Shown here in pieces: positions 56,288 through 64,000 of a stretch of DNA of 64,000 nucleotides. The stretch is from Erwinia amylovora. GTDB lineage: Bacteria > Pseudomonadota > Gammaproteobacteria > Enterobacterales > Enterobacteriaceae. Positions within the stretch are counted from its first letter, which is position 1, and every line of letters starts with the position of its first letter. The position numbers were made by a program, and so were the translations under genes. Where the stretch lies: NCBI RefSeq assembly GCF_017161565.1, contig NZ_CP066796.1, forward strand, positions 2,914,001-2,978,000, given 5' to 3'. A model generated the notes under the pieces. It searched no databases and was not told where the DNA came from. It saw nothing but the letters and a program-made list of their open reading frames with translations.

Positions 56288-56847
56288 TGCACAAACAACA
56301 TGGCTTTACGTTGATTGAGATGATGCTGGCGCTGGCTATCTTTTCAGTGCTCAGCCTGATGGGTTATCAAATACTGCAAGGGGTGATGCGCAACGGAGAG
56401 CTGACGCGCCAGCATGTGACGCGGCTGGAAGAGATGCAGCGCCTGTTCTCCCTGCTCGATCGCGATATCTCGCAGGCGATGATCCCGGCTCAGGACGAGA
56501 AAATATCGCTCAACCAGCCGGGCTTTATCAGCGAGAAGCCAGAAGCGCTGTTGCAGCTGACCCGCCGAAACGGCACCCTGCCCGGCTCGCCGTTAGCACG
56601 CTCAACCCTGCAAACCATCCGCTGGCGGCTGGTGAATAACGAGCTGATACGGGAAACCGTGGACGACCGCATTATCACCGCCCGTTTCAGGGAGATTAAG
56701 CAGGTCAGTATGCGTTACTGGTCTGCGGGCAAATGGACGCCAAAGTGGTCCGCCGCATTTTCACTGCCGCAAGCCATTGAAGTGACCCTGAGTATTGCCG
56801 ATTACGGCAAGCTGACGCGGGTCATCCTGTTGAGCGGGGAAAAATAA
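56287..56847 (+). CDS. gspJ: Minor pseudopilin GspJ
   Basis: 186 residues; leader MHKQHG before FTLIEMMLALAIFSVLSLMG. The region LLDRDISQAMIP and RRNGTLPG is typical of GspJ. Shares TAATG with gspK. Confidence 0.93.
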   Translation: MHKQHGFTLIEMMLALAIFSVLSLMGYQILQGVMRNGELTRQHVTRLEEMQRLFSLLDRDISQAMIPAQDEKISLNQPGFISEKPEALLQLTRRNGTLPGSPLARSTLQTIRWRLVNNELIRETVDDRIITARFREIKQVSMRYWSAGKWTPKWSAAFSLPQAIEVTLSIADYGKLTRVILLSGEK

Positions 56848-57740
56848 TGCCGGGATTGCAACGGGGAATGGCGATGCTGGTAGTTCTGCTGATGATCGCC
56901 ATTATGGCACTGCTGGCCACCACCGCTAACCAGTATGGGATGCAGGCGTTTATGCGCGCGGAAAGCAGCCAGGCATTCCAGCACAGTAAATGGAACCTGT
57001 TGAGCGCTGAACGCTGGTTTACCACCTCACAAAAGTTGGATCAACCCCATACTCTGGTGCGCCAGCGTCAGTTCGGCGAACAGCTCATCCACTTTGAACT
57101 GCTGGACCGTCAGGCGTGCTTTAATCTCAACGCCCTGCTGCCACAGCGGGTTGCGGAAAAAGATCCCCAGGTGGCACCCTCAATGGCGCGTCAGGTTTTT
57201 CTGCATATGTTAGTCAATCTTGACCTCGCTAAACCGCAGGCTGAAGCGTTAATGCAGCAGGTGATTGCCCTCGTCAAACCCGATCCGCTGGTGAATGAAT
57301 GGCGTCTGTTTGATGAAATCAGCCAGATAAAACAGCTGCCAGCGGTCACGCCCGAACGGTGGCGGCAGCTGCAACCGCTGCTGTGCGTCATGCCGGAAAC
57401 CAGGCTGGCAGTCAATGTTAACGGTTTGACCACCCGGCAATTACCCCTGATGCGGGCACTATTTGCCAATACCCTGTCTGTGTCGCAGCTCGATTCTCTG
57501 CTCAACTCGCGTCCGCAGCAGGGCTGGGCGGATCTTAGCGCACTGACCAAATCCCTCAGTATGACCACTATCGCCCCGGCGATCGTCACGCTGCAAAGCG
57601 TGCTGGCGACCCGCAGTGATTACTACGAGCTGCTGATGTGGAGCGATCATCCGACGATATTTGCCGCGCTGCGCAGTCGTATTCAAAAACAGGACGAGCA
57701 ATACCACGTCACCGCACGTCTCTATGGATTAAGCGAGTAA
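56847..57740 (+). CDS. gspK: Minor pseudopilin GspK
   Basis: 297 residues, the large tip pseudopilin. The leader region is MPGLQRGMAMLVVLLMIAIM; position +5 is not a Glu, as is usual for GspK. The body has FELLDRQACFNLNALL and WRLFDEISQIKQLPAVTPER. gspL starts 5 nt after its stop. Confidence 0.93.
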   Translation: MPGLQRGMAMLVVLLMIAIMALLATTANQYGMQAFMRAESSQAFQHSKWNLLSAERWFTTSQKLDQPHTLVRQRQFGEQLIHFELLDRQACFNLNALLPQRVAEKDPQVAPSMARQVFLHMLVNLDLAKPQAEALMQQVIALVKPDPLVNEWRLFDEISQIKQLPAVTPERWRQLQPLLCVMPETRLAVNVNGLTTRQLPLMRALFANTLSVSQLDSLLNSRPQQGWADLSALTKSLSMTTIAPAIVTLQSVLATRSDYYELLMWSDHPTIFAALRSRIQKQDEQYHVTARLYGLSE

Positions 57741-57745
57741 ATCAG

Positions 57746-58813
57746 ATGGCCAAAAAACCACGAAAAAACAAGGGGCTGCTTTGTTTTTATTTTAGCGGGC
57801 AGCCGCGCGACAGGCTGCGCTGGGAATACCGCAGCGCTGGCGGCGCATACAGCAGCGGCACGGCGGACGATCCGATCCCCGGCGGTAAGAAAGACAGCGT
57901 ATGGCTGGCCATCCCCGCCGGGCACTGCCTGTTTTATTGCGTGAGCGGCGGCAAAATGCCGGCAGAAGCGCTCAAATGGCAGTTGGAAGGAACCGCGATC
58001 GGTGATGTTGATGCGTTACACATCACCGTGCTGGCACGCACCGCGCAGGACAATCACCTGGTAGCCATTGAACCGGCCAGGCTGCGGGCCGCCATCAACG
58101 CGGTCAGACAGAGCGGTTTCACCCCCGACTACGCCTTGCCGGATGTGTTAATGCTGCCGCATGGCCAGGCTTTTCGTCTGGAGGAGCAGTGGCTGGCACG
58201 CACCGAACCGTTCAGCGGCGTTAGCGTCGCCGTTGCCGACCTGCCGCTGCTTACCGCTCACGACAGCACGCTTGCCGGGCAGGTTGAGGAGCAGCAAACG
58301 CGTAAGTGGTTAACGCAGGAAACGGGGAAAACCAGCCTGCCTTCACTGCTGCACGGTGAGTTTGGCCCGACGGTCAGCTGGCGTAACAGCATAGGCTGCC
58401 TGATCGTTGCGCTGCTGCTTTCCGGCTGTTGTCTGGCGGCGTTCCCGCTTTATCACGGCTGGCAGCTGAATATGGCCGCTGAACAGCTTACCCAACAGAC
58501 GCTACAACGCTATCAGCGCTATTTTCCGCATGAGCGACCGGTCAAACCCGCTCAGGCGCTACTTGAGCACATACAGCAACAGGAAACCCATAAGCCCACC
58601 GCTGGCCTGCTGGTACTTCTGACTGAATGTTCGGAGCTGCTCGCAAATGTGAAAGAAATCCCGCTGCAAACGCTGGAGTGGGATGCGAAAAAACAGCAGC
58701 TAAGTTTACACTTCGCTGCAGTCATACCAACCGATAACCCGCTGGTGGCACCAGAGGGCTTACAGCTGACCCGACAGGGTAAGCGCAGCATCACTATTGG
58801 CAGGAAATCATGA
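57746..58813 (+). CDS. gspL: Type II secretion protein GspL
   Basis: 355 residues: an actin-like cytoplasmic domain that contacts GspE, one membrane helix (IGCLIVALLLSGCCLAAFPL near 220), and a ferredoxin-like periplasmic end. I chose ATG 57746; the frame is open further back inside gspK. ATGA overlap with gspM. Confidence 0.88.
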   Translation: MAKKPRKNKGLLCFYFSGQPRDRLRWEYRSAGGAYSSGTADDPIPGGKKDSVWLAIPAGHCLFYCVSGGKMPAEALKWQLEGTAIGDVDALHITVLARTAQDNHLVAIEPARLRAAINAVRQSGFTPDYALPDVLMLPHGQAFRLEEQWLARTEPFSGVSVAVADLPLLTAHDSTLAGQVEEQQTRKWLTQETGKTSLPSLLHGEFGPTVSWRNSIGCLIVALLLSGCCLAAFPLYHGWQLNMAAEQLTQQTLQRYQRYFPHERPVKPAQALLEHIQQQETHKPTAGLLVLLTECSELLANVKEIPLQTLEWDAKKQQLSLHFAAVIPTDNPLVAPEGLQLTRQGKRSITIGRKS

Positions 58814-59268
58814 GCGACAAACCTCTTAACTTCTGGCAACGCAGACAGCCCCGTGAGCGCTGGCTGCTGGTTCTCTGCCTGATTAGCGCCATCGCTGCCG
58901 GGCTCTATATCGCCAGAGAGCAGGCGATTGCCTGGCAACAGCGGGCGGCGAATCATCTGCAACAACGCCAGCTTGAGTCGCAGCAAATACAGCAGCTGGA
59001 AAACCGCATGCAGGCGGTGCTGGCTCGCCAGCCAGAAAAAAACCCCGGTCTTGAGCAGCTGAATAAGCTGCTGCCGCCGGGGTTAGTGCTGTCGCAACCG
59101 TCACCCGATATCTGGGTGGCTGCCAGGGGGGCTGTCTCGCTGGGGCCTTTGCTGAGCGCGCTGGTGAAACTGGAGCAGCGCTACGCGCTGCAGCCATCGC
59201 GGTTGCTGATGGAACAGAAAGGCCCCCAGCTGCATCTGGTGCATATGGAACTTAACCGTGACCGATAA
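58810..59268 (+). CDS. gspM: Type II secretion protein GspM
   Basis: 152 residues with one N-terminal membrane helix (WLLVLCLISAIAAGLYIA), a coiled-coil stretch rich in Gln, and a small periplasmic domain. Partner of GspL. Overlaps gspO by 11 nt. No gspN follows, as in several enterobacterial systems. Confidence 0.88.
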   Translation: MSDKPLNFWQRRQPRERWLLVLCLISAIAAGLYIAREQAIAWQQRAANHLQQRQLESQQIQQLENRMQAVLARQPEKNPGLEQLNKLLPPGLVLSQPSPDIWVAARGAVSLGPLLSALVKLEQRYALQPSRLLMEQKGPQLHLVHMELNRDR

Positions 59269-60046
59269 TGGCTGTTACTGGCTGTTGTTGGGCCTGCTGG
59301 GGGCAGCAACAGGCAGCCTGATCAATGTGGTGACGTACCGCTTGCCGCTGATGATCGGCGCGGATGCCCCGCCGGGCTTCAACCTGTGGCTGCCCGCTTC
59401 GCACTGCCCGCAATGTAAAACGGCGGTACGCTGGCGTGACAACATTCCGCTGTTGAGCTGGCTGGTGCTTAAAGGGCGCTGCCGTCATTGCTGCCAGCCG
59501 GTATCGCGCCGCTATCCGCTGACCGAGTTCGCCACGCTGCTGTTAACGCTGGCGATCGGCTGGCTGTTTCCTGTTGGCGGGTTATTGCTGGCGGTGCTGC
59601 TGTTTAGCTGGCTGTTACTGGCGCTGGTATTGATTGATGCCGAACACCAGCTGCTGCCCGATGCGCTGACGCTGCCCCTGCTGTGGCTTGGTTTGTTGGT
59701 CAACCTGCTGGAGTGGTTGCCCCACCTCACCCTTACTGCTGCGGTAAGTGGAGCGATAGCAGGCTATCTAAGCCTGGCGCTGCTGGCACAGGGTTATCGT
59801 CTGCTGTCAGGTAAGGATGCGCTGGGACTGGGGGATGCCAAACTGCTGGCGGCACTGGGTGCCTGGCTGGGCTGGCAGCCGCTGCCCTTGCTGCTGCTGC
59901 TGGCTTCCGTTAGCGGTATTGTCTGGGTGCTGGTAGCCCGTCTGCTGTTCCGGCGTTCGCTCAATGCGCCGCTACCTTTTGGCCCCTTGCTGGCCGCCGC
60001 TGGCCTGCTGCTGTTGATCTCTGCTAACCGCTTCGCATTTTTCTGA
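59258..60046 (+). CDS. gspO: Prepilin leader peptidase/N-methyltransferase GspO
   Basis: A 262-residue, multi-helix aspartyl protease that cuts and methylates prepilins. The zinc cysteines CPQC and CRHC, the first catalytic aspartate in LVLIDAEHQLLPD, and the second in LGLGDAKLLAALGAW are present. The start is GTG at 59258, inside gspM. It would serve GspG-K and probably PpdD, since no other peptidase gene is visible here. Confidence 0.95.
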   Translation: MTDNGCYWLLLGLLGAATGSLINVVTYRLPLMIGADAPPGFNLWLPASHCPQCKTAVRWRDNIPLLSWLVLKGRCRHCCQPVSRRYPLTEFATLLLTLAIGWLFPVGGLLLAVLLFSWLLLALVLIDAEHQLLPDALTLPLLWLGLLVNLLEWLPHLTLTAAVSGAIAGYLSLALLAQGYRLLSGKDALGLGDAKLLAALGAWLGWQPLPLLLLLASVSGIVWVLVARLLFRRSLNAPLPFGPLLAAAGLLLLISANRFAFF

Positions 60047-60054
60047 ACCTCTGC

Positions 60055-60074
60055 ATCAGGCCCCGTGGCCTGAT
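60055..60074. terminator. Hairpin after the gsp operon
   Basis: Perfect 8-bp stem ATCAGGCC/GGCCTGAT with a CCGT loop, 9 nt after gspO, in the gap to the convergent gspS. No clear T-run. Confidence 0.4.
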
Positions 60075-60163
60075 CCAGTCCGGTAAATCAATATCCCACT
60101 GACTTTTGGCCCCTTCCTTGCGGCCATGCGTTGACTGCCGGCGTTCGCTGCCAGCGGCCAGGC

Positions 60164-60550
60164 TTATTTTTGCACGTACTGAATAAAAGGAACGGCAGCC
60201 TGATTCAGCGCGGCACATTTCGCCGACTGCGACGGCCGATCTGCGTCCAGTGCGCTGATACGCACTGAGACCTGCTGTGCCAGCTGTTGACGGAAGCTGC
60301 TATCAACCGGCCATCCGCGCTCTTTCGCCAGCGCCAGCGCCTTAGTCGCTAATGTCGCGTCCGCAGGAATATCATTACGGTCACAGTGCTGCCTTAGCCA
60401 GCTGGCAGAAGCAACCAGGGAAGAAAGTTGATCCAGCTGACTGGCCACCGGTACCGTGGCGTGTTTGCCACTGTTTTGGTTTTGACAGCTGACTAAGGTC
60501 AACAAGGGAAACAGCAGAATGGGACTCAGGTTTTTAATATTCATAATCAT
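60164..60550 (-). CDS. gspS: Type II secretion pilotin GspS (OutS/AspS-like lipoprotein)
   Basis: 128 residues. A lipoprotein signal ends LLTLVSC, with Cys as the lipidated residue. The mature part LDQLSSLVASASWLRQHCDR, ADATLATKALALAKERGW and SAKCAALNQAAVPFIQ follow the OutS family, including two cysteines that could form the known disulfide. The pilotin brings the secretin GspD to the outer membrane. It is convergent with gspO and separate from the operon. GTG, ATG and ATG are in frame at the start; the exact one is uncertain. Confidence 0.85.
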   Translation of the reverse strand: MIMNIKNLSPILLFPLLTLVSCQNQNSGKHATVPVASQLDQLSSLVASASWLRQHCDRNDIPADATLATKALALAKERGWPVDSSFRQQLAQQVSVRISALDADRPSQSAKCAALNQAAVPFIQYVQK

Positions 60551-60847
60551 CACACCGATAGAAGATAAGTAATTATACCTTTGTCAGGATTTGTTGGCGT
60601 TTTAATAAGTTGATTTAAGCGTTTTTAAGGAAACAGGAAAATAAGGCATCCTAAACAAATCCAATAAACAGAATTTCGCGCTAAAAACAGGGAAAGGGGA
60701 TTTTAACGCGCTATAAGAATCATTAAGTACCGCCCTCCTGAATTTACCCCTATTCTTCACTGGCTTAGCTGCGGTTTGCAGTTGTAGCCAGAGGCATGGA
60801 TCGTCCGGCCTCTATTTATAGATATTAGCAAATACGGAATATTTGAA

Positions 60848-62287
60848 ATGATGAAAGTTAACAAACTCGCCCTTGCCATTACTACTTTATTAGTCAGCGG
60901 CAGTGTTTTTGCGCACGGTTTTGTCACTAACCCACCTTCACGTGACACCATGTGCAAACTGTCTAAAAATAGCGAGGAGATCTGCAGTTCCTCAGTACGT
61001 TACGATACATCAGCCATCGGTGAGTCAACGAAAGGCTTCCCGGCTGAAGGTACGCCGCCAGACGGCTTCCTTGCCAGCGGTGACAATGCGAAGGGCTATG
61101 CACTTAACGTACAAAATGCCGATATCTGGACCAAAAACAAAATTACCGCGGGTAAAAACAATTTCACATGGGAGCTGACTGCCCCGCATAAAACGGCCAA
61201 CTTCAAATACTTTATTACCAAGCAGGGCTGGGATGCTAATAAGCCGTTGACGCGCGCGTCATTTGATTTAGTACCGTTCTGTACTATTGAGGGCAATGGC
61301 GAAACTCCAGAGCCAAAACCGACTCATGAATGTGTCGTCCCGGAACGTACCGGTTATCATGTGATTTATGCCACATGGGAAGTCGCGGATACCTCCAACA
61401 CCTTCTATAAAGTGATTGATGTCGAATTTGATGGCGCCGTGTCTTCTGAATGGCCAAAACAGGTCGGTACAGTTAATCCATATATGGATTTGAAAGCGGG
61501 TGACAGCGTGAAGGTCCGCGTATTCGAAGACACCGAAATGACCGAGCGCAGCATCACTCTGAATATCGACAGCGATGCCGCTGGTAAAAAAGATCTCTGG
61601 AGTAAGGCGCTGGCGGAAAAAATCAACAAGGAGTATCAAGACCTGCGTGCCGGTTCACCAAATGACGATGGTGGCGTAGAGGCGGTTGCTGGTGTAAACA
61701 CCATTTATACCAAGAAAGACAGCAAAATTCAGTCTGTTGAAATTGACATCGACAGCAAGCAGGTTATGCAGCTGGAGTTGGACGTCAATAAACTGAACAA
61801 TGAGTACAAGCTGAATAAAGGAGCGGCGAAGATTGAAGTTACCGGTACTGCAACTGCTCAATCCAATCTCACCGCAACCTTAACCAGCAAAACTCGTAAG
61901 CAGATAGACTCCCAAAAAGTGATCGTCGGTGCAGATGGTAAATTTGCTCTGTCACTTGAAGGTTCTAAGCTGAAAGCGGGCGACTATACCGTGGCTGTTG
62001 CCGTCAGGGCTGGTAATGCTGAACCTGTGGCGAAAAACCAGAGCATTAAGCTGGTGGAAAATGCAGGTGGCGGCAATGTTGACGCTGACTTTACCTATCC
62101 TGATAACATCGGCAGCTACGTGGCCGGAACGAAAGTACTGCAGCCTGCAGATGGTAAAGTCTATCAGTGTAAAGAAGGTCCGGTCGCTGGCTGGTGCAAA
62201 ATTTACGCTAAAAGCGCTAACCACTATGAGCCAGGCTTAGGTTCTAACTGGGGTGATGCATGGACCGAAGTGGGCGCAGCTAAATAA
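60848..62287 (+). CDS. Secreted chitin-active lytic polysaccharide monooxygenase (AA10, GbpA-like)
   Basis: 479 residues. The signal peptide is cut after VFA (residue 22), exposing His23 of HGFVTNPPSR. With H114 in LTAPHKT this makes the copper histidine brace of AA10 enzymes, which oxidatively cleave chitin or bind GlcNAc surfaces. After the catalytic domain (to about 200) come GbpA-type domains (about 205-400) and a C-terminal chitin-binding module with GKVYQCKEGPVAGWCK and NWGDAWTEV. GbpA and CbpD are known T2SS substrates, so this gene beside the gsp operon is a likely cargo. It has its own terminator. AT-rich DNA at 60560-60847 upstream shows no gene and should hold its promoter. Confidence 0.9.
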   Translation: MMKVNKLALAITTLLVSGSVFAHGFVTNPPSRDTMCKLSKNSEEICSSSVRYDTSAIGESTKGFPAEGTPPDGFLASGDNAKGYALNVQNADIWTKNKITAGKNNFTWELTAPHKTANFKYFITKQGWDANKPLTRASFDLVPFCTIEGNGETPEPKPTHECVVPERTGYHVIYATWEVADTSNTFYKVIDVEFDGAVSSEWPKQVGTVNPYMDLKAGDSVKVRVFEDTEMTERSITLNIDSDAAGKKDLWSKALAEKINKEYQDLRAGSPNDDGGVEAVAGVNTIYTKKDSKIQSVEIDIDSKQVMQLELDVNKLNNEYKLNKGAAKIEVTGTATAQSNLTATLTSKTRKQIDSQKVIVGADGKFALSLEGSKLKAGDYTVAVAVRAGNAEPVAKNQSIKLVENAGGGNVDADFTYPDNIGSYVAGTKVLQPADGKVYQCKEGPVAGWCKIYAKSANHYEPGLGSNWGDAWTEVGAAK

Positions 62288-62359
62288 GACTCACCCAGTT
62301 ATCCGTGATGTTGAATAACCATCTGGCCGCAGTACGGGCCTGATTAAGATGGTCACCCA

Positions 62360-62394
62360 CGCCCTGTCAGCATTCGCTGGCAGGGCGTTTTTTT
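62360..62394 (+). terminator. Terminator of the LPMO gene
   Basis: An 11-bp stem CGCCCTGTCAG/CTGGCAGGGCG (one G-U pair), 6-nt loop and seven T. Confidence 0.9.
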
Positions 62395-62867
62395 ATCTCC
62401 CTGCCAGTCGGCAATAACGCTGCGCCTGATTGCCTTTCCCTCTGATATCGCTTACCGCATCAAAACGGATCACTGCGTGGTGACACCGCCAGCTTAGCCG
62501 CGCTGAACTCACTCAGTTGACCGCCTTAACCCCTCTACTGCGACCATCTGCACCTGACGGGGAATGCTGTCTGCCGCTGTTGTTGGTACAAACCCGTGTC
62601 ACGGCCTGCATCAGGAGGGTGACATGCCATACTGACGCGATGTTATCGTCGCTTGCCAGGCTGTGACGATCAAGGGCGGCTGGCAGCCTGTCCGCCCGCT
62701 GATAACCCGCCAGCCATGCAGCCATCAAGGGCAGTGCTATCTGATAACAAGCTTTTGACTCATCGCGATACAAACCGGGCGGCAGAGCAAAGCGGGATGA
62801 GTGATGCAGGTGCATCGACGGGCGGGAGCCGGCAGGTCAAGATGAGTGACCGTCAGCGGTTTAGCGA
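62395..62867. other. Gene-free gap between LPMO and secA
   Basis: About 470 nt with no supported gene. A 100-codon minus-strand frame at 62513-62815 has no ribosome site or known motif. Confidence 0.4.
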
Positions 62868-62896
62868 TAAAAAAAGGGACGAGCCAGGCTCGTCCC
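62868..62896 (-). terminator. Terminator of secA
   Basis: Read leftward: GGGACGAG, a 5-nt loop and CTCGTCCC, then seven T. About 25 nt beyond the secA stop. Confidence 0.9.
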
Positions 62897-62920
62897 CTCT
62901 GTGCTGCCAGGCTGGCGTTG

Positions 62921-64000
62921 TTACGCCAGGCGACCGTGGCACTGCTTATATTTTTTACCCGAACCGCACGGACAAGGGTCGTTACGCCCAACTTTGCGCT
63001 CTCCGCTCTGTTCAGCCAGCGACTGCGCTGCTTCGGTATCGGCGTCCACATGGCTAAGCTGCTGCTGCTGCGCCAGGCGTTCGGACTCCTGGCGGCGCTG
63101 CTCTTCCATCTGCTCCACTTCTTCCGGCATCCGCACCTGTACCTTGCTCAGGGTGCTGACCACTTCATATTTCAGTGATTCCAGCATCGCAGCAAACATG
63201 GCGAAGGATTCACGCTTGTACTCCTGCTTCGGATCTTTCTGCGCGTAGCCACGCAGATGGATCCCCTGACGCAGATAGTCCATCGCCGCGAGGTGCTCTT
63301 TCCACAGCGAGTCGAGGGTTTGTAACATCACGCCCTTCTCGAAGTTGCGCATCATCTCCGCGCCAACCACTTCTTCTTTACGCTGATACTGCTCCTGCGC
63401 CTGCTGCATGATGCGCTCACGCAGCGTCTCTTCATGCAGATTGGGTTCTGCAACCAGCCATTCGTCAATCGGCAATGTCAGGTCGAAGTCATTGCTTAAG
63501 CGCTCCTGCAAGCCCGCGATGTCCCACATCTCTTCCATCGACTGCGGCGGAATATAGCTATCGATGGTGGTTTTGTAGACGTCTTCGCGAATGCTGGCGA
63601 TGGTGTCTGACACATCCGAAACGTCCAGCAGTTCGTTACGCTGCGAGTAGATGGCCCGGCGCTGATCGTTAGCCACATCATCGTATTCCAGCAGCTGTTT
63701 ACGGATGTCAAAGTTGCGGCTCTCGACTTTACGCTGGGCGTTGGCAATCGCTTTGGTCACCCACGGGTGCTCGATCGCTTCGCCTGGCTTCATCCCCAGC
63801 TTGCGCATCATATTGGTGACGCGATCCGAGGCGAAAATGCGCATCAACGCATCTTCCATCGACAGATAGAAGCGGGAAGAGCCCTGGTCCCCCTGGCGGC
63901 CCGAACGGCCGCGCAGCTGGTTATCAATACGGCGTGATTCATGGCGTTCAGTACCGATGATATGCAAACCGCCGGAGGCCAGTACCGCATCGTGGCGAAT
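62921..64000 (-). CDS. secA: Protein translocase ATPase SecA, C-terminal part
   Basis: 360 codons run off the right edge. The visible part starts in the second nucleotide-binding domain ([20 protein letters not shown], motif VI), followed by the helical scaffold and wing domains and the C-terminal linker. It ends in the zinc motif [14 protein letters not shown] that binds SecB and phospholipid. SecA drives Sec export, including all T2SS substrates such as the LPMO. mutT normally follows it; here the T2SS locus intervenes. Confidence 0.97.
   Translation of the reverse strand: MRHDAVLASGGLHIIGTERHESRRIDNQLRGRSGRQGDQGSSRFYLSMEDALMRIFASDRVTNMMRKLGMKPGEAIEHPWVTKAIANAQRKVESRNFDIRKQLLEYDDVANDQRRAIYSQRNELLDVSDVSDTIASIREDVYKTTIDSYIPPQSMEEMWDIAGLQERLSNDFDLTLPIDEWLVAEPNLHEETLRERIMQQAQEQYQRKEEVVGAEMMRNFEKGVMLQTLDSLWKEHLAAMDYLRQGIHLRGYAQKDPKQEYKRESFAMFAAMLESLKYEVVSTLSKVQVRMPEEVEQMEEQRRQESERLAQQQQLSHVDADTEAAQSLAEQSGERKVGRNDPCPCGSGKKYKQCHGRLA

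Noticed and set aside
62513..62815. 100-codon minus-strand frame upstream of the LPMO terminator region
   Set aside because: Considered as a SecM-like or transposase remnant, but no arrest motif or conserved segment was found.
1..64000. tRNA, rRNA or integrase genes marking island borders
   Set aside because: None seen on either strand, so the island near 24.7-39.4 kb is defined only by synteny and composition.

Overview
The window is chromosome from a plant-associated gammaproteobacterium, most likely Erwinia or a close relative (Erwiniaceae). The backbone follows the E. coli order secA / mutT-yacG-zapD-coaE-guaC / hofC-hofB-ppdD / ampD-ampE / aroP-pdhR-aceEF-lpdA, read in reverse. The I-E CRISPR repeat, omptin, ERIC-like element and Out-type secretion genes all fit this group. 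Genus is inferred from gene content and not proven.

Layout: 1-2768 holds the start of casA and complete cas3 of a type I-E CRISPR-Cas system. At 2997-3025 lies a solitary degenerate CRISPR-like repeat. Then come three leftward genes that look like a natural-product remnant (Fe/2-oxoglutarate dioxygenase, GNAT acetyltransferase, N-terminally truncated type II thioesterase). A 37-repeat CRISPR array (5387-7609) abuts the truncated thioesterase, with its leader on the right. 8116-15628 is an acyl-CoA module (enoyl-CoA hydratase, thiolase, AMP-ligase, thioesterase, enoyl reductase, SDR) fused to an ECF biotin transporter bioMNY. 15736-24608 is the pyruvate dehydrogenase operon with pdhR, and aroP.

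Between aroP and ampE, adjacent in E. coli, sits an accessory island (about 24.7-39.4 kb). It has a GPH-family sugar symporter plus GH43 glycosidase, and a 2.56-kb tandem duplication. Each duplicated unit holds a GH43 3' end, a frameshifted N-terminal fragment of a large toxin-like gene, and a complete omptin gene. Two intact AT-rich paralogues (1084 and 1051 aa) of the toxin-like family follow, both with an HExxH motif. Both omptins keep the LPS-binding residues but have lost all four catalytic residues, and they differ from each other mainly in the outer loops.

39.5-48.5 kb returns to backbone (ampE, ampD, ppdD-hofB-hofC, guaC, coaE, zapD, yacG, mutT). nadC, expected between ampD and ppdD, is missing and replaced by about 1 kb of decayed DNA. 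Between mutT and secA lies a complete type II secretion operon (gspC-M, O; 49.8-60.0 kb) preceded by a winged-helix regulator and followed by a convergent pilotin gene and a secreted GbpA-like LPMO, a plausible substrate. The window ends inside secA.

Best candidates for new biology: the protease-dead, loop-diversified tandem omptins with the adjoining large metalloprotease-like proteins; the acyl-CoA/biotin-transport module whose thiolase lacks its second catalytic cysteine; and the lone CRISPR-like hairpin beside cas3.
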